A DNA stretch of 64,000 nt from Sipunculus nudus (taxonomy: Eukaryota; Annelida; Sipuncula; Golfingiida; Sipunculidae): contig CM049310.1 of assembly GCA_026874595.1 (NCBI GenBank), forward strand, positions 9,674,001 through 9,738,000, written 5' to 3'. A program made the translations under genes and the position numbers. Below the pieces are notes generated by a model. That model did not search any database. It was given only the letters and a program-made list of their open reading frames with translations, and was not told the DNA's origin. Shown one piece after another: positions 1 through 12,696 of this stretch (positions are counted from its first letter, which is position 1; every line of letters starts with the position of its first letter).

Positions 1-225
1 TACACTGATAAAATGAAACTGCACCTTCACAATTACTTCAATTTAGCCTGTTCTGCAAATCCATAATGAAGGAAACTGTAAAATACATACTGTTCTCAAT
101 AATGATGCAGAGTAGAACTTGTAAAATAAGATTTAAAAAAAATTAGGTTTATCATTTGTGGATTATAAAAAGTATTGTTTCTTTCCTTATATACTGTTAT
201 GCCAGTGTCAATCACACAGCCTCAC

Positions 226-309
226 CTCTTCAGATGGAGTAACAACATATGGTGGGTTAAACAGTAACAAATCCACCTGGTCAGCCAGCCTCTCATCTAA
301 ACTCTCTAC
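226..309 (-). CDS. N6AMT1: N6AMT1 coding exon 4 (NPPY motif)
   Basis: Acceptor TTTGCAG|GTAGAG, donor GAAGAG|GTGAGG; 28 codons in phase 0. Contains FNPPYVVTPSEE, the substrate-glutamine-binding NPPY. The next exon, expected to start near V-G-S-H-G-I-E, is outside the window. Confidence 0.93.
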
Positions 310-3211
310 CTGCAAACAGCAGCAACTGACCACTGATGGATTATATATGTAAATTACAAGTTCACCATTTGTGCCATTTTTAACATAAGGAGAGGGGGGA
401 AATTGTGCCACACAGAAACAGAGGAAAAAATTGTGCAACATAGAAACAAAAAGATAACAGGGACAGATTCTTCTATTTTACAATAATAGAGTTCTCTTCA
501 TTCTTATTCACTAGACATTGCCACTAACAAACATGGAGCTATAGTTTAAAATAAAGAAAGAGGAGAGGAACAAGGCAGAACAGACCAAAGTCATTACAGC
601 TTTATGGAACATATAAACAGAGATATACAAATCACAGATACCTTAACTGTGATCCTAGATTTTCATTACAAGGGCATTCTGTTGTAAACTGACTACTACA
701 TTTATCATATATGCAAAAGGAAACCAGTCATACATAGATGATAGATAATATATCAAAATGGATTTGAGAAAAAAAAGACTAAAGAGGAGTGTGCCTCCCT
801 TAGGTGTTAGATGGCGCACAGAAAATTGTAGACATAAGAAGCCCAGGCTTTTTTTAATCAATAAAGTGTCAGTATGTATTAAAGGCATAGTTTTTATTCA
901 TCCTACCAGATTTGTTACAACAGGTTGGAGGCTGACTTTATTTCTGTCTCCTGTTCTCCTTGTGGCATCTGCAGCTGATGGGTTGATGTCAGTGCATCTG
1001 AATACAACATCTGTATTAGACATGTAATAAATGGGTAACTTCTGTAGTAATATTTTGTAGTATGCCATTATCATCTGGTGTTCATATGTAACTGATAAAA
1101 CAGTTTGAAATTACTTTGTGTTGAATATATTGCACTGCTGCCATGTAATACTTCTTTTAAAGATTTGTATTTTTCCAAGAAGTTCTACTTATTACACATT
1201 TTTCAATACCGGTATTTTTAATTTCTTTTGCCATATTGTCATCTTCATTATGTTAATTTTAAACCTTTCACATCAATTTTGGAACTTGGTGTTTTATGTA
1301 AATGACATTCATTTTACAGAGTGAAGTTCTGTTGTGATCTCACCAATCAGTAACAAAATCATTCAACAGATATTTGAAATAGTAGAGTTTCATGAGCTAC
1401 ATCTCCTATGTAACTGCAGATACATTTTATAATTACTTTGAAAGTGTTACTAGGGTTCCCATGGTTTCAGACCAATTTTTTCCATGGCCTTAAATAAAAA
1501 TTAATGACCTTTGTTCACACATTTGTTAAAAATCTGTTACATTTTAAACTGGCTATTAAGATAATGCATGAAAATTTGCATAAGCAGAATAATGTCAAAG
1601 ACTACAAAAAACTTTTCATTTTTCTATGAACCACAAGGTGAACAATGCTCATTCAGCTAAGTATGGGTCAGGGTCCAGAGTTCCTAGATTTGTAAGGTGT
1701 TCCTACCATACCCAAACAATTCCAAATAGAAAGTCTGTGTCAGGTAATCTAATATGAACTTTTTCATTACTGGTACTTTTTATGACTTTTTAAACATTTG
1801 AAAAAGCATGATCTTAAGTACAGGCATTTTTAATGTCATGGGAAATCTGATTTCATGTGGTACAATAAAATTTGACAAACGTTGTGCAGTTTGGTACTAA
1901 TTTATATTTTTTTCATCTAGATGATTTGAAAATTCTTATTCCAGATTTTACATTTTTTTCATAACATCCAGATTTAAGTAAGGATAAAAAAGTAAAAGAT
2001 TGTCTGCTGGGAGCAAACAAGTTGAATAAATGATTCTTATGCTCTTAATTTGCTTTACGTTATAAAAACAGAGCTAACAATTGCTCTTTGCAATACAGTT
2101 TAAAATGATCTAAAACTTGCTCATTTTGGGAAACACGTTTATTGAGAACTATGTTTATTATTACATGTCAACTGTAACTTGCATATATCAAAGTGTAAAA
2201 TAATGCATACTCACAAGTAACATGTGTTACTGCCCAGTATGGAACCTAAAAATGTACTGACCAAGCCAGATCCACTACCTATCTCCATACAGATGCTGGG
2301 TCTGTAAAATATTACATGGGAAATCACATCAAAAAGAGAAATTTAAATCTGCAAGTCTGTCAATAAAGACTAGATGAAATCATGATCAATTTCTATATTA
2401 TAACTGATAGTGTTTCCCATAATAAATATGAAATCATAATTGATTAAAACCGACTACATTTTAAATGTTCTTTTAACTGTAAGCAATCACATAACTGTAA
2501 TCCAAACCCTGCTTGTCTGTGAAGTAATGAACAATATAAAAGGTTGGGGTCTCATCTGACTTTACACTTTGCCTTCCGGGTCTTTCGGGCCTGTTCATTC
2601 TTATAGCTTTTCTTAGCTCCCTGGGAAGCATTTAACCAAAGCAGCCATAACAGGCGCTAGAAGGTTATTCATTCTACATTTGCCTGCCACCCATGACCAG
2701 TACTCGTTCACTCTTGGGTAGATAGTGCGCACCCTTGTGGTAAAGACTTTGGCTAGGAGTCTTAGTCAGAACGGGATGAAACCCAAAACCTTGCAGTTAA
2801 AAGTCCAGCATCCTAACCATTCAACACCATGCTCCATAAATGGCAAGTAACAGTTGGAAAAAAAGCTTTTTGAAAGTGAAAAAATGAAATCTGATACATA
2901 AGTTTTTCCTAGTTAATTTAATAATATGAATTTAAAATAATTTAACAATGAAACATTTGCTAAAATAACAAAAGATTTATAAATAAATGATAAAACATTA
3001 TAAAACCCTTCATGATTTGAAAAACCTAGACCGAGGTTTAACTATTCTTTCATACTGCATACCTTGCATCTTTAATAAATGCAGCATCCTTTTCCAAGGC
3101 ATCCAGGAATAAAAAGGTGTCTTCTGCTGGTTCATATATACATTCATAGTCCTGGGCTGTCAGGTGGGAGACATCTGGAGTAGGCAGTGACATGCTGCAG
3201 GATGACCTCAT
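226..3211 (-). CDS. N6AMT1: N6AMT1/HEMK2 glutamine methyltransferase, partial (3' end outside window)
   Basis: Coding exons on the minus strand: 3211-3063, 2301-2215, 997-907 and 309-226. All introns are GT-AG and the phases join without a break. The product has the YEPAEDTFLFLDALE N-terminal block, the SAM-binding motif I EIGSGSG, the acidic CTDINPSAA strand and the catalytic NPPY in LLFNPPYVVTPSEE. This order is typical of HemK2. In animals the enzyme, with TRMT112, methylates the Gln of the GGQ motif of release factor eRF1 and has also been reported to act on histone H4 Lys12. A DNA 6mA role is disputed. About 137 residues are visible of roughly 214 in the human protein. The remainder, after the exon ending at 226, lies beyond the left edge. 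The start is ATG at 3211 or a second ATG at 3193; an in-frame TAG at 3235-3233 excludes a longer N-terminus. Confidence 0.93.
907..997 (-). CDS. N6AMT1: N6AMT1 coding exon 3
   Basis: Acceptor TTGTATTCAG|ATGC, donor CTG|GTAGGA. Encodes CTDINPSAADATRRTGDRNK and QPVVTNL. A second AG 13 bases upstream is possible, but only this one keeps phase with exon 2 and gives the family sequence YLCTDIN. Confidence 0.9.
2215..2301 (-). CDS. N6AMT1: N6AMT1 coding exon 2 (SAM motif I)
   Basis: Acceptor TTTTACAG|ACCC, donor TACTT|GTGAGT. Encodes PSICMEIGSGSGLVSTFLGS, with the glycine-rich SAM-binding loop. Confidence 0.92.
2578..2835 (-). mobile_element. tRNA-derived SINE or tRNA-like fragment in N6AMT1 intron 1
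   Basis: Read on the minus strand it begins GGAGCATGGTGTTGAATGGT and carries an A-box-like TGGTTAGGATGCTGG and a B-box-like GGTTTCATCCC about 35 bases later, followed by a non-tRNA body. The head does not fold as an intact tRNA, so it is a SINE or pseudogene, not a functional tRNA gene. Confidence 0.5.
3063..3211 (-). CDS. N6AMT1: N6AMT1 coding exon 1
   Basis: Encodes the start and the YEPAEDTF block. The donor reads AAG|GTATGC. A possible acceptor (TTTTACAG) lies just upstream at about 3242, so the 5' UTR may be spliced. The exon ends two bases into a codon, completed by the first base of the next exon. Confidence 0.9.
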
Positions 3212-3616
3212 AAACTTAACACAGGTCTCATCCTAATCTCCCTGTAAAAGATCATACAGGTAGGCCTATAATGCACTGCACCTGAAGATAATAAGTAATT
3301 TATTATTATTGTAATAACTTGGCTTTAAATGGTCTCACATGAACTGTAAATTTATTTTTTAACAGTCTGTTGTAGGTGTTCATGTTTTGATGTGATTAAC
3401 ATTATTTTAATTATTCCTCATCATGCATTGTTATTTTTAACTTTCCCTCAAAATCTTGGATGAACATGTGGCAAAGTACATTAACCAGTTTCTGCACAAA
3501 GTAATGTTAAAGATTTACCTTTAAGTGAAGACTGTTTCAGCAATCAGACCCCTCCCTTGGCATAGGGCATATACAAGGTCAGACTATTCACAGAAAACCA
3601 CCAAAAACTACTGAAA

Positions 3617-3762
3617 ATCAACCATTAGCACTTGGAATCAATGTTTTTTGACATCCTGAATATTTAATTTATTTTAACTGATAACTAGCATCAACCATTA
3701 GCACTTGGAATCAATTTTTTTTACATCCTGAATATTTAATTTATTTTAAATGATAACTAGCA
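3617..3762. repeat. 73-bp tandem duplication
   Basis: Two adjacent copies of a 73-base unit (3617-3689 and 3690-3762) starting ATCAACCATTAGCACTTGG, with only a few differences. It lies upstream of N6AMT1. The rest of 3260-4490 shows no gene. Confidence 0.85.
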
Positions 3763-4197
3763 TAAAATAATAAGATTAATAGGGTAAAAATGTATTATTT
3801 ACAGTAATAAATCAAATAATTTACATATATATTCCTTTCACAATTTGAAGGTTTAATACACTTATCACCAATTTCTAAAAAATATTCTAAAACAAAGGCA
3901 TAATTATCATTCAATCATAAAAATTATAAATCACCAGTATGATTTTCATACTGATGGGAGAACCCAAAGCTGTTTATTAGTATGTGTCTGGTTACTTTGA
4001 CTTGTATTTAGGGAAAGATATCTTCACCTAATGGTTAAATCAGTTATTAACATTGCCGAATATGGGTGGATTTAGAATTTTGGAAAGGTGGGGGGGTCCA
4101 TCCCAGATTGCGAAAGCCTAAAAAAAAGATCCCCTGGTCTGGAAAATGGAGGGTCCGTGCTGCAAACATTAGTCCTTGCATAGGTTGCAAAAAAAAA

Positions 4198-4213
4198 GGG
4201 GGGGGGGGGGGGG
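4198..4213. repeat. poly(G) run, 16 bases
   Basis: Uninterrupted G run inside GC-rich low-complexity sequence (4066-4240). The ORFs read through it on both strands are composition artefacts. Confidence 0.9.
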
Positions 4214-5069
4214 CTCGCCCCCTCCAGACTGGCTTCTGCGACAGCACATTGACAAGAGAGAAATAAATGCCAAATCCAGTATATTATTCATTTAAGCCTA
4301 TTTATATTAATCATATTATTTTATGTTAGGTATCAGTTACAACAATAAAAGTATTCAATATAATAATAATAATAAATAAATAAATTTAAAATCTAGAAGA
4401 CTTTAATTTGCCAAATTTTATTTGTAAAAATTCTTTATCAACCTGAACTACAAATAAAGTCACACTGATGCCAGTCATTCAACCACCAAATTACTCTTGC
4501 TGGACCCAATCTTCACTGCACAGATAACAAAGCCTGCCGTGTTCCCTGGGGCTGGAGATGCTAAGCCAGTAATTTCATCTATTATCGTTCACAGTATTCT
4601 TCCACGTGCCGTGGTTTCCATTTGGATTATATTTATATCACTATCGTGTGGAATATTCATGTTTCATTCAACAAACTAGCTTCCCGCCAAATCAAATACT
4701 AGTATCATTTCTCCATTTTTTTGGTGGAAAACAACCAGATATTCACATCTCAATAGTTTCCACTTGCTCTATCCTTCCTTGTGCTGTCGCCAGATGGCGC
4801 AGCTTCCATGATAAACAAGTTTCTCTTTAAAAAAAAATCTTGTTTACTTTTCACGAGCTGCATAGTTCCAAATGTTTCCGTGGCTTTTCTAGAAGAGGAC
4901 CACAAAACCATCAGAAGCAGTAGTAAAGCTGCGTGTCCACTTATGCGGTACAGATATGGATCATTTGTGATAATGTTTGCATATTTTTTTCCATATAGTA
5001 GCCTAGTAGAAGAGTAATGGTAGAATTTGTAACAGTGGTTCCAGTGAAAGAACAGTACATGGAAAAGTA

Positions 5070-5173
5070 GTCCATACATGGACCTCTATGTCCTATGTTA
5101 CTTCTGCTAGACGGACATCACGTGATGTCCGTCCAGCAGAAGTATCATAGGACATAGAGGGCCATGTATGGAC
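5070..5173. repeat. 104-bp near-perfect inverted repeat (foldback)
   Basis: The left arm 5070-5121 and right arm 5122-5173 are reverse complements with about 3 mismatches in 52 positions and no loop. The centre is ACATCACGTGATGT, containing a CACGTG E-box. The ends are GTCCATACATGG and CCATGTATGGAC. Possibly a minimal foldback transposon. No target-site duplication is evident and no ORF belongs to it. Confidence 0.92.
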
Positions 5174-5224
5174 AAATGGAAAAGCAAAGGTAGTACCCAC
5201 AGAAAAGTAGTTTAAACATACTTA

Positions 5225-5600
5225 TTTCAACAAGGCAACAATAACAGTAGTAGAAGTGACAGTGGTGGTGGTAATAGTAGTTGAAGTAGCGGTAGACATA
5301 AAAGAGACAGTAACAGTCGTACAGCAGCAGTAGAAGAAGTAACATCAGTATTTAAAAACAGTAGTAGCCGAATGAGCAGTCCTATACTAGAAGTTCGTCA
5401 TGTTATCTGGATCTGTAATTGGAGCATCAGTGACAGCGGAAGCATATATAGAGATAGTGCTACAAGTACCTGCTCGCCTCCGGTCCGGACACTAGTGAAC
5501 AGCCGTGTAGCAGCTAATATAGAGATATATCAAATGGTAGTTACTTTTAACAGATCCACGGCACCTTCCGTAATAGCAGCAGCAGCAGTAGCCTCGCTCA
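5225..5600. repeat. Low-complexity AGT/AGC triplet-rich tract
   Basis: Imperfect runs of GTAGTAGAAGTGACAGTGG-type triplets. The ORFs predicted over it are rich in Ser, Tyr and Val and match no family I know. No splice-supported exon seen. Confidence 0.55.
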
Positions 5601-5667
5601 AATAACCCGGACCACATCTACATATATATGCATGCAGTTCCACCGACCGTTTCATTAATCTAATAAC

Positions 5668-5796
5668 AATAATCCAGAAGGCGAAGAAGCAGCATTGGTT
5701 GTAGTTGCAGAATAATCCAGAAGGCGTAGAAGTAGCATTAGTTGTAGTTGCAGAATATTCCAGAAGGCGTAGAAGTAGCATTGGATGTAGTTGCAG
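5668..5796. repeat. Three tandem copies of a 43-bp unit
   Basis: Units 5668-5710, 5711-5753 and 5754-5796, each close to AATAATCCAGAAGGCG followed by (T/A)AGAAG(T/C)AGCATT and GTAGTTGCAG. 43 is not a multiple of three, so the frame shifts between units, which argues against a coding minisatellite. Confidence 0.88.
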
Positions 5797-6599
5797 AATA
5801 ACTATAGCAGGAACACTATCAGTTGAGGAGTCAGCAGAAACAAAATCAACAATTTTCAACGAGTGTTATATCTCAACTAGATGGCAAACTGATCACACTT
5901 CTCAGTTTCGGAGACCACAAACTTTTTTTTCACATTAAGTACTGTGTAGTGATTTAAAAACGAAAGATTTATTAGTATATGGGGATGTAAACATAGCATT
6001 TCGTTGCCGTTGATTAATACTCAACGAATGCGTTGCACAGGGAAATTTTCCATGAGTCAATACGCATGCATTTACACTTGGACTAGATGACACGTGGTGC
6101 GTATGTTATAGAAGTTTTGATAAAGGGACAGTATATATGGACAGGGCTAAATGAAGAAAACCAGAGATACCACAGAACCCCATGATCTCTACTATATTCC
6201 CTTTAAGATGACCCCTATCTCTGACACGCTATGTAGGTGGCGCCACAAGTATTTTTCAAAAGAATCAGTAGGAAATCCGCCTAATAATTTAAAGCCTTTA
6301 TGTAATATATGTGGCAGTGATGAGGAATTAAAATGCGCAAAAGGATAGAAACGACAACATGGACCAACTCAAGGTAACAAGTGCATATATAGTGAAGCCC
6401 ATGTTCTTGTTCGAAGGCCTTGTCCTTTTACCATTATATATATGCAGCCACAAGGTTGGTAAATAATCCGTCTTTATTTATATAGCTCTCGCTCGTGAGG
6501 TTGGCTGTAACTGAAGTGATGGTTTCCCCGAATTCCAGTCGGCATTGTGTTACAATTAATTTAGTAATCTCTGGGCCTCAGGGGCGGTGTCAGCAAAGT

Positions 6600-7330
6600 A
6601 TCGATCTTAATTTTCCTCCATACTGGAGAGCTCAACTTTCATAATATGGAAGTTATATTATAAGACAAATATGGACCACCATGGATGTATGAATCTAGAT
6701 ACGAATACAGACTATATTTTTTTAGTACGGAGGCTGTATCAGGTATAGAAATGCGTTCTGTTAATGAGACCCTGGAATAATTTCGCAGCTCCTTTTTGTA
6801 GCCTCTCAAGTTCAGTAATCTCTGTCCTAGACAAATTGGACCATAACTCGGCACCATACAGCACTAAGGGAATGCATATGCGTTCCCACATGCAGTGATG
6901 CCGAGACATTGGGCAAGAGACCTTCAGGTCCGGCACCCACAGCACTTAGGGAGGAGAACAATTATCTTCCTTTTTTACAACGATCAAAATAGGGTTCTCC
7001 TTTTTAAATCACATGAAAGTATGATCCCGATATGATAATATTCCTGGATCTCCTCAATGGCAGCCCAATCAAGGGTCCACTTTCTTAGCTTAGAATGTTT
7101 GCGATTCATTTGTTTTGCCAACGCCTACAATAGATGCCAACTCTTTGCATCATTTTGTTAAAAACAAGGCAGTATCATCAGCTATAGAAGGAGTATTTAC
7201 ATCTATATTATCTACCATAACTATCTTATCGCATTTAAGATGCTTATTTAGAATTAGGTCAAATCCAGGTGATTTTCCTAACCAGAGTGATCTACATGCA
7301 TCTTAAACATAATTTTCTGTGAATGGTGCA
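6600..7330 (-). pseudogene. Decayed non-LTR retrotransposon (LINE), reverse transcriptase C-terminal part
   Basis: Three pieces of one protein family appear in order on the minus strand, in different frames. About 7218-7140 gives DNIDVNTPSIADDTALFLTK, with the ADD of the RT catalytic motif C, then a stop. About 7100-7010 gives WTLDWAAIEEIQEYYHIGII. About 6880-6740 gives PLVLYGAELWSNLSRTEI and a following ELERLQ segment. These match the end of the RT domain and thumb of LINE proteins common in molluscs. Stops and frame breaks show it is dead. No endonuclease domain or full 5' end is visible. Confidence 0.75.
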
Positions 7331-9018
7331 TCAACTATGCCCGTGCGGTCTGCTTGAGCACTCGCAGTTTGATAAATACGACTTACTTCATTATCAATAA
7401 ACTGTTTATATGATTCATCGTAATAATTTACCTCCTCATAATGCTATTTACAAGTTTTTTTAGTTATCGTGCCAATATTCTGTCAGCTAAGCTGGTGCCG
7501 TATTGTCAAACAAATGCATAAAGTTAAAACTGAATACATATTGGTGGCGTATAAATGGGTATACAATTATTTTACAGAAACATATATGAATACAAAACTG
7601 TTCAGGTTTCAGGAGGAGAAGCCCGAATTAAACTCTGGACGATCTTTTAAGGAACAAACGTGCAAAAAGGCCAGGAGGTCATTTGGGTACGTTGACGCCA
7701 GAGGGGGCTAGCAGTATGGTTCGGCCCGGGGGGGGGGGGGGGGGGGGGTAATTCCCACAAACAGGTCTACCGGATGCTTTATGTCCGGTTGTTCCTCAGT
7801 TGGAACCTGAATTGCAGTAATGATGTCAGCAAAGGTAGGAATGTCATACAATGATGATGGGTGTGGCTCCACATGTCCGCGTCATTTTAAGGTTTGTAGG
7901 ATTGACATGGTTCCCCGATCAATATGGACTGGGCTCAATGCAACTGGAAACATTAAATTTGGTTATATATGGTGCACTTTAGTTATATATACATGCATTT
8001 ATGTGTCTATATGTACAATCACATGTATCGAGGAAGAGCTTAGTACGGAAGTCGTTTATTGTGGAATATTCATGATGTGAAGGGATTCAAAACGCACTGT
8101 CAATATACAATGCCCACACACATTTGTGGCGAAATATTTTACCACCCGTATAGCTGTTTGAAATAATTTAACATCGTGGATGCCGGTAAATTTTATCCGC
8201 CTCCATAGCCGGTGCGCTGCCGCTGGAATACCTCCGCTAAGCTTGTCTTTTGGCTACTTAAATCCAAACGTTATGAACAGATTTTGATGAGGACACTGTT
8301 TCTGTGCAACACCCAAAGAGCAAAAGATTTTTTTTTAAGTAATCTGGATCACTGATCCTTCATTTATAATTATTCTGTATTGCATGACGATACTGAAAAT
8401 TGTAAATCAGAGAAGGGGGAGGGGGGATATTATGGGCTACCTTTGGTCTGGTCAACAGAGTCAATCTGTGATGCCCTTAGCGAATTGCTGAACCGTGATA
8501 TTTCCTGCGCCAGCAGACAAAAACATTCAAATCGCAGAGTATGACGCAGAATATTTTCGGGAGGTAAATATGCGTCCTCTGAATGCTCTCCGGTTAACAG
8601 GTACATTTGCGATTATATTTTAAATGTGAACGTCAAATTCCCTCCCCGTTAATGTTTTCGAATTAACTTAAGAATTCTGGTTCTAAATAATATTTAATAA
8701 ACAATCAAAGCAGAGGCGGTTCCCGGGAGGGGGGGGGATTATTATACTATCCAGTTTATTACTCTCCAGTTCATAAGTTGAGGATATTAATGAACAGCTT
8801 TGTGGTTTACTCCATATTAAGAAAGCATACAAATAGTTCTGGAACGAGTGGTCTTCTCGTAATTGCACTCTGGTAGGTCGTAACCCCCAAAATTGCATTC
8901 GCCTTGAAGGCACGGCCTTCCCGTACATACGGATTTTTTCCCGCGCGGGTCTCGGCATTTGGAGAGCCCTTTTTCATTGGTTCAGGTCCTCGCATGCGGA
9001 TTCCCTATTAGTTGTGAT
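7331..9018. other. Intergenic stretch, no gene recognised
   Basis: Contains a 21-base G run at 7728-7748 and a shorter G run near 8730. No exon with convincing splice sites or family motifs was seen on either strand. Confidence 0.5.
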
Positions 9019-9258
9019 TATATAAACTTTATTTATTTTACATGGATTGTACAACTAGTTATAATAACTAATACAAGGCACTCTCCATGGCTCGGATGTT
9101 GGCGCTCGGTAGTCGGTAGGGTGAAGGAAACCGGAGTACCCTGAGAAAACAGTGCACTGACCTTGGACGGGCAACTACAACCCACTCTCATAGTCACGCC
9201 GGGAATCGAACCCGGGTCGCCAGCGCAGAAGGCCGAGCGTTTTACCACTCAGCTGTCC
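9019..9258 (-). mobile_element. tRNA-derived SINE with 9-bp target-site duplication
   Basis: On the minus strand the head (from 9258) reads GGACAGCTGAGTGGTAAAAC, an A-box, then the T-arm CCGGGTTCGATTCCCGG with a perfect B-box. A body with the TACTCCGGTTTCC core seen in invertebrate SINEs follows, ending in an AT-rich TAAATAAAGTTTATATA tail. AGTTGTGAT flanks both sides (9010-9018 and 9259-9267), a 9-bp target-site duplication. Pol III-driven and mobilised by a LINE, as for SINEs in general. Confidence 0.88.
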
Positions 9259-9267
9259 AGTTGTGAT

Positions 9268-12200
9268 AAACGCTGCACTTATAAAATCATAATTTCTTAA
9301 ATTTCAATATTTTCATTGTAACCATTTATACTAACTGGTGAGGCAGAACGAAGTGGATTACTATCGTCTTACCAGTAAGGCTTACATAGTGGCTATTTCC
9401 TGACACTTTGCCTAGAATGGCCTCCGGGCCGTATCTCAATGAAGGCTTGTCGTTTTTTCTTTGACGTAGCCTAAAGCTGGTTGAGCCCCTTTTTCTTTGC
9501 CAAAGACAATCACACCTTTCACGGATATATACATGGCATCCGCATGCGGGCCCCCGCAATAATCCAACACTGCTGGATCCGATGCATCCTGGCGCATGAT
9601 CAGACCACAGGCGCTTGAATTCCTACTTGTTATAGTCTTCGTATCTCTGTTCTTAGAGAAACAACGACGAAATCATGTCATATTACAAGTGATAACACGG
9701 TTTCAGTGTTTTATTATCCGTAGTATCCCTAGGAACATAGGAGATATAAAGACTTTATTATAATTGGGGATTCAAGCGCCTGTGATCAGACGTTAACAGC
9801 ATCACAAATTACTCATCACGCGTGTTAAGTATATATTCGATAATCAAACTGCACTCCAAATCCTAAATTCGTTTGCTTGATCTCACTTTTTTGTACTGTT
9901 CATCACACTTCCATCTCATCTAGCTAATCCAAAATACTCGGCAAATTGTTTAAAACCATGTAATATTCTGAAAGCCCCCCTTATAATATATCAATATACA
10001 AAGGTGGGGGAAAATACTGTCTGATCAGTTATTAAGCACACGTATCAATGCAGATTTTTAATGAACTTGGGGGTTTGGTTTACTCCAGGTTCTCCGGCCG
10101 GCCAACTTCCAGTAAACACACAAGCACACTTATTACTGTGGTACCTAACATTTATTCAGTGATGGCATAAATCAAAATAAAATGTAAGCTCCCCTTATGG
10201 CTGCACTACACGATAAAACAAGGAAGTCCGTGTCACAGAAGTTATGGACACACCAAAGAGGCGCGTCCGTATACAAAATGGGAGACCTCTGGCTTCATGC
10301 ATGCTATATAATATAACACCTGAAGACTGCACAGGGCGTCACCGAGGACTGAAGGGTTATAATGAAAAAGTATGGAAACATCACAGATGTACAAAATACT
10401 AATGGTTACGTGACTTCCTTATTTTCACGTAGTGGCTCCAATTGTTGCGTCACTCAGGCTCCCCCAGAACACCTGCTGTCGACTACAAGTTACTTCAAGT
10501 TCAAATTTGCAATTTTAAAGGGATGGCTTCAGTCTTTAAAGTCAAAGAGCCATATAGCCCACCCATGGACATAGAAACAAAGTTTATAGATCACGTGACA
10601 GGCAGAGAGAATCATGGGAATGCATGCAGAGTGCAATCTGACCAAATTCAACTAAACTATACAATGTATGTGCATTTGCCGGAAAAAGGTCATTTTTTTA
10701 ATTCTCTATACTCCCCATGTATCATAAATTTATATATCACTAAAATTTTATTATTTCGTGGTTATTCTACATTATTAAAAGTCTAAATTGTAGTGTGTAC
10801 AACATAAAAAGCTTCTGAGACATCATACCGGGGAGAGGTGCATGCTCACATTAGACGTACAACAGCTATTGGCATATTTCGCGTTTTTAGAACATCACAG
10901 CTGGAACCTTTCCTAAAACGAATAACGCAACAGTTTGTCTTGCAGCTCCCCCACTAGTGGATTTGTGCACATTGAACTTCCTAACAAACAACAACTGGCA
11001 GGCTGCTTCCATATCCACGGGGCAGGGCAGACAGGAACGCAGCAAATAAAATACTCCCGAGGGGTTGCATCGTAATCATAACTGTCAAACGAGTCTATTT
11101 TTCATGTTCGCAGTTTTTGTTTTCCTGCCCCGCTGAGGTGCACTCTGAAGGGTCCATTATAAACAAATGCACTGAAGGGTCCATTATAAACAAATGCACA
11201 ATATCCTGTAGCGAAGAATCCTTTGGAATAAAACTGGATTTGCAGCGACACAGCCGCTCACATATTTAGACCTGTTAAGGACCGCGCACACCATGTGTCA
11301 CAAACTGTCATGGTCTGGTACAGCCTGAGGAGTACTCTACTAACAGGGGTGTCTGGGCTGCCTCCATGCTTGTTCCAATCACTGCAACACAAGCAGTCTA
11401 ATAGTGGTCCTTTTTTTCCCATGCGACTAATAATGCACCAAAGTTTTGCAACTGTCTGACAGTAGCCTTGGAAAATTGGCCTTGTCCTTGGGTCCATGCA
11501 CTGATATTCGGCTACACCATTTTGTGTATGTTTACAGTCTATGTAATCACATCTGAGGTGTTTTTATGTAATAATTCACTGTGCAAATCACACAGTCACA
11601 AAAAGTCTGCATCTTGTTCAATATGGAGTCTCTTGTTTCCATCACAACCGTGTGCTAGTCGCTCTTATTCAACACTCCAGGAGCAACAGCCATCCACCCC
11701 TGGGCCACAGCGCTCGTTTCATACACCAACACCTTAACTGAGCTCACTAAATAGGTAATATATTATCTCGAAAAAAAGGTACCATTGTCGTTTACAGATA
11801 TAATGACATTACTACATAAATGTACTGTACTGAATACATACTTCTTTGATGCCACATGTGTGTTGACACATCAGATTATCCATCCTCGTATAAGGGCTGC
11901 CTCGCAAGGCACTCCGCCCAAAAAATAAAGTGCTAACAGCATAAGAATATCAAATCCCCTTCTTCCAAAGATTAAAGTGCAAAAAGTCCACCCAGTAACT
12001 CTCTTTTCATGTTAAATATGCCTGTTCCATCACATTCTTTCTTTTAATGTCCTCCATTCAACTAATCTGTATTTTCTTGTGAATACACTATGTGGGCACC
12101 AAGGGTTTTATGACAGTGGCATCTCCTAGGCTCTAGTAGTCCTGAAACGACAAAGAAAAACAATCAGACATATACATGAAAAACAACATAAAAACAACTA

Positions 12201-12509
12201 TACACTCGGGCCTAATTATGAAAATGGGTACACAGATAATGTTAACCATAAATACAGCACAGAGGTGGACTTTGATCAGCTTATTCAGCAGTTGTGGTAT
12301 CAATGTTCAATGTATATACCATAATAGATTTCTCTGCTAGCAGGTTAATGACCATATCAAAAGTTGCTCAAGTCAAAAACTTCATTCTGTGTCGAGTTAT
12401 TAAGTTAAGGGTTCCTGAAAGATTTCAATTTACAGCCAATTATTAAAAATGATTTGTTTTGAACGTAATACTTGTTGAGGTGGGAGGGGTTGGGACAACA
12501 CAACCTTTT
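9268..12509. other. Intergenic stretch, no gene recognised
   Basis: Short ORFs (about 9326-9559 minus, 10442-10786 plus, 11258-11497 minus) match no family I recognise and lack a convincing splice context. A short direct duplication lies near 11140-11200 (ACTGAAGGGTCCATTATAAA twice). Confidence 0.5.
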
Positions 12510-12696
12510 CAAGGGATTTAGACAAGTTTTGCCGGAAGGAACCCTGCCCCTTTTTGGGACCTAGGGACTTATTTTAAAGGTCCGTTTGTGCGTCTGTTTC
12601 CACACATAAACCCACATATCTCGGGAACCGTTTGACCGATCAGGAAAATATTTTTGCACAAATGTAGCCCTTGGAGAGCTTTATAACATACACAAA

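Noticed and set aside
5668-5938. Coding minisatellite over the 43-bp repeats
   Set aside because: Unit length is not a multiple of three, so successive units are read in different frames.
9176-9258. Functional tRNA gene
   Set aside because: A and B boxes are good, but the sequence continues into a SINE body with a tail and target-site duplication.
9326-9559. 77-residue minus ORF ending SLTGKTIVIHFVLPHQLV
   Set aside because: Looks mildly protein-like but matches no family I can name and has no splice or promoter context.
11258-11497. 79-residue minus ORF rich in Cys and Trp
   Set aside because: No recognisable domain and no partner exons; left as unassigned.
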